In this document: in pieces, positions 1-9,610 of the stretch
How positions within the stretch are numbered: position 1 is the first letter of the stretch
Layout of the letters: each line of letters opens with the position of its first letter
Origin: Cliona cf. orientalis
Taxonomy: Eukaryota > Porifera > Demospongiae > Clionaida > Clionaidae
Direction: 5' to 3'
DNA length: 64,000 bases
NCBI GenBank assembly: GCA_963930775.1
Contig: OZ005693.1
Coordinates: forward strand, 4,650,001-4,714,000
Notes under the pieces: model-generated
Told to the model about the DNA's origin: nothing
Database searches by the model: none
What the model saw: only the letters and a program-made list of their open reading frames with translations
Made by a program: the position numbers and the translations under genes

Positions 1-889
1 CACGCGCCACGACCTCCTCTTCGATTATGCGCAGGAGCTCATCCAAATTCCAGTCCTCCTCCGAAAGCTTTCTGCTTACAATTAGTTGTAACTCCGAAGG
101 CAGCTTAGACACTAGCACAGGGCATAACAGGCTGCCGTACGTCTCTGATCCAACATCAAGTGACTTAAGGCTGCGCACGTGGGAGCTTACTTGATCGAAT
201 AGACGACGCAGACCCTTCACATCAGTGCAAGAGGGAACTGACACAATGTTCAGCATGGCATCCATATGCTTATTAATGATCTTTTGTTTGTTCCCGAAGC
301 GCTTCTTCAAAGTTGTTACCGCTTGCTCGTAGTTGGCTGTCGTCAAGGACAATCCGGCGATAGCGTCCTGTGCTGTGCCTTCCACAACTGAATTGAGGTA
401 ATTAAATTTCTCCACAGGTGTCAATTGGGCATTAGTGTGTACCGCGGCTTCGAAGGACTCCCAGAATGGGGTCCATTGTGTTAAATCTCCAGCAAATGCC
501 TTTAGCTTCAGCCTAGGCAACTTAACAGTCGTAGACATGGATGGTGCGGTCTTGCTTGCATCGGCAGAGGCTGTAGCTCCACCAGCGGGCGGCGTGGCGG
601 GTCTCAAGGCGGCCTCAATCCTGAGCAGGTAGGAGTGTATACTCTCCCTATACTCGTCAGCCTGTTGAATCTCAGTTGTGAGCGCCTCCTCTTCCTCAAT
701 CAGCTCGATCACCTCAGAGTCCAGTGTTCGAATTACTTCAAGCTTCTCCTTTAGAGTAAGTTTCAGTAGTGGAAGGCCTGACAGGGTGGCTGGCTCTGCT
801 GTCAGTGCGGCGTCAACCTTCGCCATAGTCTTCGCAACAGAGGCCTTATGACCAGCTCGTATCCGCTTCTTTCTCGCCAGGTCAGCCAT
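1..889 (-). CDS. BEL/Pao retrotransposon gag, N-terminal part (copy 1, cut by window edge)
   Basis: This is the first 296 residues of the gag-protease polyprotein that is seen whole at 32326-34467. The ATG is at 889-887. The part visible here covers a charged N-terminus, a Glu-rich probable coiled coil (about residues 45-95) and the gag domain of BEL/Pao elements (DUF1759-like, about 123-296, with the motif LPRLKLKAFAGD near its start). The reading frame runs off the left edge of the window with no stop. The LTR and primer site lie just upstream at 968-1161. It is incomplete here only because the window begins inside it. Confidence 0.9.
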   Translation of the reverse strand, partial: MADLARKKRIRAGHKASVAKTMAKVDAALTAEPATLSGLPLLKLTLKEKLEVIRTLDSEVIELIEEEEALTTEIQQADEYRESIHSYLLRIEAALRPATPPAGGATASADASKTAPSMSTTVKLPRLKLKAFAGDLTQWTPFWESFEAAVHTNAQLTPVEKFNYLNSVVEGTAQDAIAGLSLTTANYEQAVTTLKKRFGNKQKIINKHMDAMLNIVSVPSCTDVKGLRRLFDQVSSHVRSLKSLDVGSETYGSLLCPVLVSKLPSELQLIVSRKLSEEDWNLDELLRIIEEEVVAR

Positions 890-967
890 TCCGGGTCAAA
901 GGTCAACACGTGCTCGTCGGTTATACCTGCAAAATTCAGCTAGTCATGAAAGTCGCCGAGATCGCGG

Positions 968-985
968 ATCCGGCTCGAAGGACCA
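968..985 (-). other. Primer binding site of the BEL/Pao element, tRNA-Tyr type
   Basis: Read on the minus strand this is TGGTCCTTCGAGCCGGAT, the complement of the 3' end of a eukaryotic tRNA-Tyr including the added CCA. It directly follows an LTR-like end in CA and precedes gag by about 80 bases, the expected order LTR - PBS - gag. The tRNA identity comes from remembered tRNA-Tyr acceptor and T-arm sequence, not from a search. Confidence 0.75.
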
Positions 986-1161
986 TGTAATAACTTCTCC
1001 CTTTTATATAGGTAGCTAGCTGTCTTAAATTACACTTACTTCCCAGCCTGTTCAGTGTAGCAATCGCTTTGAGCGGTGCGACGAGTCTCTCCCAAACAAT
1101 TTCATTTCACAAAAACCGAGAGTGATCACGAGACTAACTGATGACATAATATGACGCAACA
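986..1161 (-). mobile_element. Probable 5' LTR of the BEL/Pao element
   Basis: On the minus strand this 176-base segment begins TGTTGCG and ends TTATTACA, i.e. TG...CA, immediately before the primer site. The 3' edge is well fixed by the primer site. The 5' edge is inferred from the first TGTTG and could lie further out. The matching 3' LTR is absent because the element stops after the protease region (near 32330), so LTR identity and target duplication cannot be tested. A TATATAAAAG string at 1001-1010 sits too close to the LTR end to serve as a normal TATA box. Confidence 0.55.
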
Positions 1162-1387
1162 AAATTCAATTAATAATAGTGATACAATACTCAATAAGTA
1201 GTTCAGAGTTTGATTCAAAGTTCCTCACAGTAGCTAGCTACCTTCATCCAGGCTGTTAGTAGCTACATTAGAGAAGTTTTTGGCTCAAGACACCACTAAA
1301 GACTTGATGATAGGTGAGTTGCCAAACTTCTAGCAAGAACTGATACCGTGGCACTGAGTGTACTACATGCATACTAATATATCCATC

Positions 1388-1469
1388 CAGTTTGGGGGGG
1401 CAAGGCCCACTGATCTTAACTTTGGGGGGGCGACCGCCCCCCCTGCCCCCCCTGTTCCGCCGCCCCTGA
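1388..1469. repeat. G/C-run-rich dispersed repeat
   Basis: A short stretch alternating runs of seven G and six to seven C, ending in CCGCCGCCCCTGAC. A related run-rich segment is at 32020-32130, suggesting a dispersed family. It abuts the upstream block of a lost transporter gene exactly where the coding region should start, so its arrival or an associated deletion probably removed that gene. A short reading frame through it (PPKVKISGPCPPK) is not supported as a gene. Confidence 0.45.
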
Positions 1470-1935
1470 CTATTGATAAACTTCAATGACAAGTGAACAA
1501 TGTCATGACAACTGCTACAATGGTTGAAAGAACTAAATAATGTTCCTAATACGCTGGAGGTCCCATAGCGTTGATTCATTCATTTATATAGAATATGAAG
1601 AAAAAAAAAACAGAAAGGTCCCTGTGTGGAAAGTATGTTTAGAAGCCATATAAATCAAAGCCAGCACCACACAATATCATGTGATTTTATATACACAATG
1701 CATATAACTGAAAATAACTGCACGTAGCTATAGTAGAGTAGTCACAATGCTTTACTATGCATGATCAATGTTACAAGGTTAATTTAATGAAGTCCCTAAA
1801 ACTTCCCAACAGGCTGTTTGTGTTAGTTGTAGTGGTAAAGAAGGCATTCTCAAATGGGAGGACTAGAGAGATCGATCTATGGGCTCTACATCAACCTGAA
1901 GTTGATCACCAAGTTCTGCTACCTAGCAGAGCCAT
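1470..1935 (-). promoter_or_regulatory. Upstream block of a lost transporter gene (relic 1)
   Basis: This block is homologous to the 470-490 bases upstream of the transporter pseudogene at 3139-4320 and of the intact gene at 20532-22373. Shared landmarks in order are the GATTCATTCAT string, a CAGAAAGGT segment, GAAAATAACTGCA, and the best conserved stretch near 1790-1875 around CAGGCTGTTTGT and AATGGGAGGACTAGAGAGATC. No transporter coding sequence follows on the minus strand. It is therefore the remains of a further paralogue reduced to promoter and 5' flank. The plus-strand ORF through it is shared by the copies because the DNA is conserved, not because it encodes a protein. Confidence 0.6.
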
Positions 1936-2084
1936 CATAATTATAAATATTTGCCGTGCTTCGATACATTAAAATTATATGTTGCCAAGGTTGCGTTGCT
2001 CCTGGATACACACGCACTGTAACTCCAGTGGTGAGTACAATAGGCTACTGTCAATAAAACTATTAATACAGCCATTCACTAAAG

Positions 2085-3142
2085 TGTATTTTTACTCTCA
2101 TTCCAATACAGTAACATGCACTTCTGCTCTCACGCCTACTACCACGTCATATCAAGTAAATGGTCACGTAGTAACCCCCAAATCTCAGCATAGGGATCTT
2201 GGAGTTGTGATATCCCATGATCTTTCATGGACTGGTCATCTTTCACTAATTGTAAAACAAGCTTACAAAAAGCTTGGTTTACTACGTCGGTCCTTCTTTG
2301 CAACTATCAGTACAAGTGCAAAAAATCTCTATACTTATAATTAGTCCGGTCTCAACTTGTCTACTGCTCTCAAGTTTGGCGTCCACATCTTGTCAAGGAC
2401 ATTAAGCTCGATCCTCGAGGATGTCCAACGTCGGGCATCTAAATTCATTTTAAATGACTACACATCTGACCACAAGACGCAACTCAGCCTTTTGCCTCTC
2501 TCCATGATTTATGAGCTTAACGATAATATTATAATATTATGTTTCTTTGTTAAATCCATCAAACAGCCATCCAGCTCCTTTAATATCCTGAATTATGTGT
2601 CTTTTAGTTGCAATAACACCAGATCCGGCTCCTTCTTAAAACTAGTGCAACACTTGGTACTAAACAATCGCCACAAGCACTTCTTTTTCATCAGAATTGT
2701 TCGTCTATGGAACTCCTTACCCCCAATTGACATTCATTTCAGTAGCTACAGCAGTATTGTGGCCAGCTTCAAGTCCATACTATGGGATCATTTCGTTGCA
2801 GTATTTGACCCAGCAAACTCATGTACCTACCACTTTTGCTATCCCTATCCCAAATGTCAACCCCTAGTCAGAGCATCCTTCCAAATCAGTTGAGAGAGAG
2901 ACTGTCATTGCAATCCTGAACATAGTCATTCTTATTCTGTATTCAATTTAAATGTTATCTTAATAATTATTGTCATAACATAGCTATATACTTCATGTCA
3001 GTTAATTAGTTTGTGTCCAGGCTGCCAGTTTGATCTGGCTGTCCTTCAGTCTGCACTTGCCTCAACACTACTTATCACTGCCAGCCCCATTTCTATTCTC
3101 TTTCCTCTTTGTACATTCTGTAAAGCAATAATAATAATAATT
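2085..3142 (+). mobile_element. LINE (Jockey/CR1-type) 3' fragment, decayed reverse transcriptase C-terminus
   Basis: The segment encodes, in two frames, the post-catalytic part of a non-LTR reverse transcriptase. First comes the thumb-like stretch HRDLGVVISHDLSWTGHL (about 2185-2240), then the conserved EDVQRRASKFILND block (about 2415-2460) and a C-terminal RLWNSLPP motif (about 2705). A stop near 2343 and a frame change separate the halves. No catalytic FADD motif is present, so it is strongly 5'-truncated, as usual for LINEs. The 3' end is a simple (AAT)n tail at about 3127-3142, landing directly on transporter pseudogene sequence. The left boundary is approximate. Non-functional. Confidence 0.75.
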
Positions 3143-4320
3143 GTGTATCTTAGAGCACTATTTTCAAAGATTACCCAAATTTTACAGCGGTTGATAAAGT
3201 CTTCTCCATTACCAGTATGAAGTCCAAACATTTTGAATCCAATGTAAGAAGTAGGAACTTCCATCACAAAAAGTGCACCAAGGCTGAGACTTAAGTAACG
3301 TAAAGATCCGTAAAAATACTTTATTAAACATCTTCTACTTTTTCAGTTGTGAAGGGTCCTCCATACCTTGACTTAGCAAAGTCTATTCTAGATGGTCTTT
3401 CATCATCACAGTAAGTGAAGGCACTGCGTTGAAGTGGGTACTTGTGCTTTCTGGCAAAGTTGAGCACACTAAGCACATTCCGGTACGGATTACAATGACC
3501 GGGCTCAATGTAGAACCATTGCCGCTTACAACAAGTTAGGAATGGAACACTAAGTATGATTAGAATTGGTAAAATACTGAAAGCAATTCTAATTGTAATT
3601 TGTGATTTTGGACACTCAAGCAGTGCTCCACCAATGCCCATAAGGGTTGTTCCCAAAACATTTGCCCAAACAGCCAAGTGAATAAAGATGCTAAGATCTC
3701 TACTCGGGGTATCCATAAGCTTGTCTACAGCCCCAACTGAATGAAGTTTTCCTGAAGAGCTACAATACCAAATACTGACAGACATAATGTGCCAAAGCCA
3801 ACGAAGTAGACTGGAGCAACTTCTTTAAAAGCATATTCTTGAAGGAGGGGTTTAATTTATGATGGCCAAATTTTGTTATAATACTGAGCCAAACAAGAAT
3901 AACAATTAAGGTGGAAAAAGAGAATGTAAGAAAGCCAAGACCGATCATGACCATCTTGAATCGTCCACAATACACATCAGCAAAAAAACCACCGAGTGGA
4001 TAAAACATAGCAATCACTGCTAGTATAGCATAGACAAAAGCCAATGGAGATGATACTGAAATAACAAGGTGATAACGTTCCTTTTTACTAAAATGCACGT
4101 AGCTTTCAATAAATCCCCCAATCAGTTACAATTGCACGAAAGCAAGTAGCTCACCGACAATCACTGTCCACACCAGAAGGAATATGACAGCTTTGTGCTG
4201 TAGATAAACCTGTCTGCAACAGAATCTGATATCATCACAGTGTTTGCGATGAGGAGCCTTCGAATTTGTCTCACTCTTGCATAATTTTGAAAGCAATGGT
4301 TGAGTCTCACGATCCACCAT
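3139..4320 (-). pseudogene. POT/PTR2-like transporter pseudogene (relic 2), 3'-truncated
   Basis: Homologous over residues 1 to about 390 to the intact transporter at 20532-22373. The start ATG is at 4320. Recognisable blocks are the N-terminus QPLLSKL, the YPLGGFFADVYCGRFK motif (near 3990-4020) and the GGPFTTEKVEDV block (near 3330-3360). It is broken several times: an extra three bases create a stop near 4128, a one-base loss lies near 3850, two extra bases near 3725 disrupt the LGLDQL motif, and a frame break follows near 3320. The last third of the gene is missing, and a LINE tail sits at the break. Its upstream block (4321-4790) is still well conserved. It cannot make a working transporter. 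Confidence 0.88.
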
Positions 4321-4790
4321 TATTAGCAAATTTCAATGATAAGTGAACATGATGACTGTTACAAAACCAATATTCGTAAATATTAAAAATATTCATGAAG
4401 TTCCATAGTGTTGATTCATTCATTTATAAAAAAATCCAGGAAGGTATCTGTGTGGAAATTTGGTTAGAAGCCGTGCAAATCAAAGCTGGCACCACATGTG
4501 ATTTATGTACACAATCCATACAAAAATGGAACTGAAAATAACTGCATGTAGATAACATATATTGATCATGCATGGTAAAGCAGTTAGACTACTGGTCACG
4601 AACTACTATTAATAAGGTTCGTTTAATGAAATCCCTAAAACTTCCTAACCGGCTGTTTGTATTAGTAGTGAAGAAGGCAGTCTCAAATGGGAGGACTAGA
4701 GAGATCAATTTATGTGCTCTACACCCTGAAGAGGATGCACCAAGTTCTCAAAATCCGCACATTTGTAGTGCTCTATGCCAAGGGGTGAGT
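4321..4790 (-). promoter_or_regulatory. Conserved upstream block of transporter relic 2
   Basis: Shares long near-identical runs with 22374-22860 (upstream of the intact gene) and 1470-1935. The strongest conservation is near 4615-4720, including CCTAAAACTTCC, GGCTGTTTGTATTAGTAGTG and AATGGGAGGACTAGAG. Position and repeated association with transporter starts suggest a promoter or non-coding 5' exon. That function is inference; the homology is seen. Confidence 0.55.
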
Positions 4791-4799
4791 AGGGGAGGA

Positions 4800-5049
4800 G
4801 TATAATTATTTATGTATCACATCAGTTCTGTAGCGAAGCATTTTCCTTTATGGTTATTTTGATAGCCATGGTAAAGGTCGTCACACAAGTATGCGTGCAC
4901 TGCGCTTGTAGCTAACTGTGACTGTGACCATGGTTGCCTTTGACAGCATTGGCGTGATGGGAAAGCTGAAATCCCAGAAACACCCCTTGGAGCTCCCATT
5001 GGATATCATAATGATAGGTTTGTGACTGCTAGCTAATCATTTTGGAACC

Positions 5050-5083
<34 letters not shown>

Positions 5084-5283
5084 ATATTAGGTAATAGTAG
5101 TCTGGGTGCCAGCCCCTCACAAGAGGAAGGAAGGTTCTGGTACACATTGCATCAACAACTTGTTCTGCTGAGTCAGCAAAAGTAGCTCTAACAAAGTGAG
5201 TGTGAGCATAAATTCGGAAGTGCTAATTAAATAGACGTGGCTTGATGGGGGGTCAAGTTTGAAACGGCTACTATCGTTCCTTT
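4800..5283. other. Non-coding stretch with a C31 homopolymer
   Basis: No convincing gene. The only notable element is an uninterrupted run of 31 C at 5051-5081. A 60-residue minus-strand frame at 4817-4999 shows no family features. Confidence 0.6.
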
Positions 5284-5541
5284 ATGAACACAATCGAACA
5301 ATATTTGCAGGCTCAGAGTCAAGAACAGAAACACTCACCCGCTAGCTACTATTCTTATCAACATGAGGACCTGGAGGCCTATGCCGACGGTATAGCTAGT
5401 CTTGTACTTTGCGGCCTGGGCATGAACACAAGAGATGAACTTCTAGACGAAGCACTTGGCCCTCAAAACGTACCCGAGAGAAGTACAGCTTGTAAGCTAT
5501 TCAATCAGTATGTCTTTGGCAATAAGAGTGCTGATGGCTGA
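5284..5541 (+). CDS. Unidentified 85-residue ORF
   Basis: An open frame starting at ATG 5284 and ending at TGA 5539-5541. It has a balanced hydrophilic composition and few of the low-complexity runs seen in random frames here. The protein begins MNTIEQYLQAQ, is rich in Gln, Ser and Tyr in its first third, and has an acidic middle (DELLDEALG) and a short C-terminal segment KLFNQYVFGNK. No signal peptide, membrane segment or known motif is recognised. It could be a small single-exon gene, a terminal exon of a split gene, or a fossil exon. Base composition is less AT-rich than its surroundings, which favours past or present coding use. Confidence 0.35.
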   Translation: MNTIEQYLQAQSQEQKHSPASYYSYQHEDLEAYADGIASLVLCGLGMNTRDELLDEALGPQNVPERSTACKLFNQYVFGNKSADG

Positions 5542-6425
5542 ATCCATGATTAAGCACGAGGCGATCTGATTTTCCTATCTGTTAGACCTAGCTAGCTGCA
5601 CTCGAATTATTGGTATAGGTATGGTTATGGAATGCAGACACTAACTTACGCGAACATGGGTAGTACCATACTAATTAAATACTACTGGTATGTTATCAAG
5701 TTAGTGCTCATATCAGCTTTAATTGTTGCATATACAAGAGCTGGTTGTGTCAAGAGCTCATTAAATTCCAATTTCCCATCACACCCACCCATTATGTGTA
5801 GCCTATCTTCACCATGCATAGATATTGTACTTGGACTGCTCATTTTGTGTCCGTAGTTTATGTAGAGTTCAATTATTAGCACCTATAGCAGATCTTGTTA
5901 GGTACTATGTTGAGGGCAAAATAATTAAAGATGGGATATAAGTATTATTATAATATAGATGGTATATTAATGAAAACTTGCAGTAACTGCATAGTGGAAG
6001 TGGTGTATGTGGTAAAGGTCGTCATTATAGTGGGTACACAGTCTACATTGGGAGTCTGAGAGTGGCTCTTGACCTCGACAGCGACAAATTTTGAAGATTC
6101 AATCATAGAGAAAAACTCAATAGCACAGTACAGCTTTAGATCGGTCCGGTGGCATGGTGCTCACGGTGCGTGCTATATATAGCGCAGGGCTATCTATATA
6201 TATCCATGGGTTACTCAGCCTAGAGAACGTGTGAAGTTTGGTCATTGCTACTCATCAGAGAAAGCAACACGCTGCTTGTAAGGTACTTGCTGGATACACG
6301 CGTATATTCACCGAACTTCAAGTCTTAGAAAGGCTCCATCACCTAATAAGTAAATTGCTACTGAGGACATAATAATTAGGTATTTTCAGTAAATTTCCTA
6401 GACCGTTGAAAATCAAAGTCCACTC
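5542..6425. other. Intergenic stretch, no gene seen
   Basis: AT-rich sequence with only short frames on either strand. No repeat or RNA gene recognised. Confidence 0.5.
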
Positions 6426-6693
6426 TAAAGCCCTGTTTACATTTACCAAACCAGTTTAAACTGAACCGGATTAAACCACATTTACACGTACACGCTTGAC
6501 CCAAGTTAAGATATTCATAGCCCACTACTATGCACGTAGCTAACCGTGCCCACTAATCCACATCAGGATGTGGGTTACAACCCGGGTCAACTAATTCGGT
6601 TTACAAGTGGATTAGCACATTTACACATAAGCAAGTTAGTTTAACGCGGATCCTGACCCGAGCTAGCTAAGGCCTACGTGTAAATGGGGCTTA
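6426..6693. mobile_element. MITE-like element with TAAAGCCC.../...GGGGCTTA ends
   Basis: The left end reads TAAAGCCCTGTTTACA. The reverse complement of the right end reads TTAAGCCCCATTTACA, an imperfect terminal inverted repeat of about 16 bases. The interior repeats TTTACA/TGTAAA words near both ends (for example at about 6470 and 6610), as many non-autonomous DNA transposons do. No coding sequence. Superfamily not assigned. Confidence 0.5.
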
Positions 6694-6771
6694 ATACTTC
6701 TGTGGGAGTGTAATTTTATTGGAATAGCTAATATGTACAGTAGAGATCCATGATTGATGGCACAAGAGTGT

Positions 6772-8425
6772 AATTCTCAAACTTGAATTTGGGATTCATC
6801 ATGCATGCATGATAAACTTATTAGTGAGCCAAACCTGTGTCAATGTATCCTGCAATGCAGAATCATGCATTAAAATTGGTAGCTATAATATAATATGATT
6901 GCAGCGCCTAAAGCTAAGACTTTTGATTTTGGAATTAATTCTCACACTTCATTTATAATTAGCTAAACCAATACTAGGCAAACACTAGTATCCAGTTGTT
7001 CAGAAACTATATATAATATACTATTTCAATCTAAAAATTTCTGAATCAGCTATATATTACAAAGTTCAACCTTTGACTCAGGTTGTTGAATCTAGTAAAA
7101 CACTGCTGCAACTCCGGCCAGGATGACGGACGAGAGAACAGTAAACACAGAGTAGCCAGCTGAAAGTGGTCCACCATTCAATGCGGAACAGGCTGTGTTG
7201 AATACAAAACTTTACAGTCATGCATACACGTGCAGATACACATGTTTACATGCATCACTGATGATGATAGCTGCTATGGTTCCTGACATATATGCGTTTT
7301 AAGACCAAAATTCAGAAAATCTGCAAAAATACCCCTTTTTCAAATTAGCTAATTTATCTTGCATGATCTGATCCACACCTCTCTGTATGGTAGGATTCAG
7401 TAACATGCAAGCAGATAAAGTTGTAGTAACACAAGTGGATCGGCAAAACTCTAGTCTCTGGCGAGCCTTTCCAACTCGGCACGATCATTACCCGCACGTC
7501 CAATCTATTATAGAGAAGCAGGATCGATATTCATTTTTGCCCAAGGCAGTTGTGATAAAGACTAAAGCTATTATTATAATACCACATTGTCTACATTATT
7601 ATGGACAATGTCATGCAGTATAAGTAAGCTATAATGCAGGAGAAAAACAAACTTTTACAAGTGTAAGTGCTAGTGGAAAAATTATTTTTTCCTTGCAACA
7701 AAGTTATAAAAAACATATAAATAATATTACACTGGTAATACAAGCATGCAAGGCATTGCACTGATAACCACAAACCTGCATGCAGTTGTAAGAATATGCA
7801 TGTAGCTTGCTTACCATGTTGGCATAATTTTGAGTGCAGGTAGTAACATTGCTAATATTACACTGAGCAGAGACCACAAGGATGAGTGAGAGAGCGAAAG
7901 CAGCAAATAGCAGTGACTTCATCTTTATTGTTGGATATGTACAGTACTTGTTGCAGCAGTTCAGCCTTGCTAGGTTGCAGTAGTTCTTGATCCTTCTCAG
8001 TCGCCGTCGATTATGAGAACTTGCAATAAGATCACGTCCTTAAATCCCCACGATCATTGATCATATTCATAGCTGGGGAAAAAGTTGGCCAAATAGAAGG
8101 GGAAGTTAATAATAATTCATACAGCATATATTATAGTCTTACTCTGGCATTCGCACTGACAAAAATATTGTTGTAGTAGAGGGGCATACCCTCAGTTCAT
8201 ACATTCCACCCATGGTATCACTAATTTGCACTTCCCCCTACCCCTTGAGTTGTAGTATACATTAGTAAAACTTATATTCACATGTCAATATTCCACTTCA
8301 GCAAGAGTAGAGTAGTATAGTGATGTTACCAGATCCTTCCTCTCCCTTGCAAAGGGACTTGTACCCCAGCTAGTCTGGCTAGGTCCCATGTAAAGTGCAC
8401 CGCCCATGGGCCATTTTTGTGAAGG
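6772..8425. repeat. Segmental duplication, member A (with 15866-18020)
   Basis: Aligned landmarks in the same order at both loci: AATTCTCAAACTT with GGGATTCAT, GTGAGCCAAACC, the three exons of the small GPI-type protein gene, its 5' flank around CTTGCTAGG and CGTCGATTATGAGAACTTGCA, the segment ACGTCCTTAAATCCCCA, and a distal block from CCTTCCTCTC to TTTTGTGAAGGT. The two members are direct copies about 9.1 kb apart. Insertions and deletions are frequent, so the event is old. Confidence 0.75.
7092..7922 (-). pseudogene. Decayed paralogue of the small GPI-anchored cysteine-rich protein gene
   Basis: Three exons line up with the intact gene at 16197-17140. Exon 1 (7922-7815) is open, encodes a signal peptide starting MKSLLFAAFALSL, and keeps a good GTAAGC donor. 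Exon 3 (7192-7092, 101 bases, same length as in the intact gene) still encodes the C-terminal NGG plus hydrophobic tail ending VFY. Exon 2 (about 7504-7358) is broken: it is 11 bases longer than its counterpart, reaches an in-frame TAG after about 17 codons, and its donor GT has become AT. Skipping exon 2 puts exon 3 out of frame. The most economical reading is a pseudogene. A still-expressed short secreted peptide from exon 1 cannot be excluded. Confidence 0.7.
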
Positions 8426-9225
8426 TGCCTCTGGTGCTGCTGCCATGGTGCCTTCGGTGCCTTCGGTGCCCTTGGTGCCTCTGGTGCCCTTCGTGCCTCT
8501 GGTGTCGTTGGTGCCTCTGATGCCCTTGGTGCCACTGATATCGTTGGTATCGTTGGTGCCCCTGGTATCATTGGTGCCTCTGGTGCTCTTGGTGCCCTTG
8601 GTGTCGTGTTGGTGCACCTGGTGTTGTTGGTGCCCTTATAGTGCCTCTAGTGCTCTTGGTGCCCGTAATGCCCTTGGTGTCCTTGGTGCCTCTGGTACGT
8701 GCCCTTGGTATCCTTGGTGCCTCTGGTGTCGTTGGTGCCCTTGGTGCCTCTGGTATTATTGGTGCCTTTGGTGCCCCTAGTGCCCTTGGTGTCCTTAGTG
8801 CCCTTTGTGCCCTTAGTGCCCTTTGTGCCCTTTGTGCCTTTGGTGCCCCTAGTATCTGATGTTGTTGGTGCCTCTTGTGCTGATTTAGAGGCACCAAGGG
8901 CACCATGGGGCACCAGAGGCACCGACAACACCAGAGGCACCAACAACACCAAGGGCACTATAGGCACAAAGGGCACCAAGTGCACAAAGGGCACCAGAGG
9001 CACCAACGACACCAGAGGCACCAAGGGCACCAAGGGCACTGTAGGCACAAAGGGCACCAGAGGCACCAAGGGCACCAATGATACCAGAGGCACCTAGGGC
9101 ACCAGAGGTACCAAGGGCACCAAGGGCACCAGAGGCACCAGAGTCACCAAGAGGCACCAAGGGCACCAATGACACCAATGACACCAGAAGCATCAAGGGC
9201 ACCAAGGGCACCTAATGATACCAGG
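8422..9225. repeat. Inverted 9-bp minisatellite (GGTGCCNTN family)
   Basis: From about 8422 to 8880 the plus strand is built of 9-base units such as GGTGCCCTT and GGTGCCTCT. From about 8888 to 9225 the same units appear as the reverse complement (GGCACCAAG, GGCACCAGA). The switch is at about 8881-8888 (TGCTGATTTA). The whole is a long imperfect inverted repeat able to fold on itself. All six frames are open because the unit lacks stops, giving artefactual proteins such as poly VPLVPLV or collagen-like GTKGTR. It lies at the distal end of segmental duplication member A and is absent from member B, so it expanded after that duplication. Confidence 0.85.
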
Positions 9226-9487
9226 GGCACTATAGTAGCTATATACATGATGACTTTGCATAATTTTCGTGACTCTTAGATACATGAAATATCAACCAAT
9301 ATCATGATACATGTACGGGTTACAGTAGCTATAATGGAATATTTGGGGGGTTGAATCTGTGGATACGTGATCTTCACCATTTTGTAGTTTTATATTCACA
9401 GACACACGCGATCATGCCCATTATACACTGTCGATTAATTAACCCTTTAGGGCCGACAGCACCTTTTGGCGCATGTGCTTTTTACCA
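9226..9487. other. Short intergenic stretch with a lone TTAACCCTTTA end
   Basis: Nothing coding. TTAACCCTTTAGGG at about 9438 resembles the terminus of the piggyBac-like element at 10688-10964, but no partner end is seen. Confidence 0.35.
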
Positions 9488-9610
9488 TAGTGTCCCGGGT
9501 AAGCGCCCGGGACGTAAAATCCATATGTTTGTATAGAGGCTGCTACATTAACCCCTTGAAATGTGGTACATGGGCACTTACCCGGGAGTGGGCACTTGCC
9601 CGGAACACTA
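9488..9610. mobile_element. MITE, TAGTGTCCCGGG family, copy 1 of 3
   Basis: Begins TAGTGTCCCGGGTAAG and ends in the inverted partner CTTGCCCGGAACACTA. Both ends carry TA, compatible with a TA target duplication (Tc1/mariner-like). The interior matches the copies at 11041 and 19412 in reverse orientation, including TCAAGGGGT(T/C)AATGTAGCA. 123 bases long and non-coding. Confidence 0.6.

Noticed and set aside
435..632. 65-residue plus-strand ORF (and antisense ORFs at 32840-33772)
   Set aside because: They lie antisense to the gag-protease frame and reflect its codon bias.
1001..1010. TATA box in the BEL/Pao LTR
   Set aside because: It is only 15 bases from the LTR end, so transcription would start beyond the LTR, which does not fit an LTR with an R region.
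1757..1972. Plus-strand ORF with MKSLKLPNRLFVLV, also at 4572-4805
   Set aside because: It falls in the conserved upstream block of the transporter genes. The frames diverge and shift between copies after the shared DNA, and the 22640-22760 copy is not open in the same way.
8285..9211. Overlapping long ORFs on both strands, some collagen-like (GTK/GTR repeats), others VPLVPLV repeats
   Set aside because: The 9-bp minisatellite unit lacks stop codons in every frame, so all six frames are open. There is no start context, signal or non-repetitive domain.
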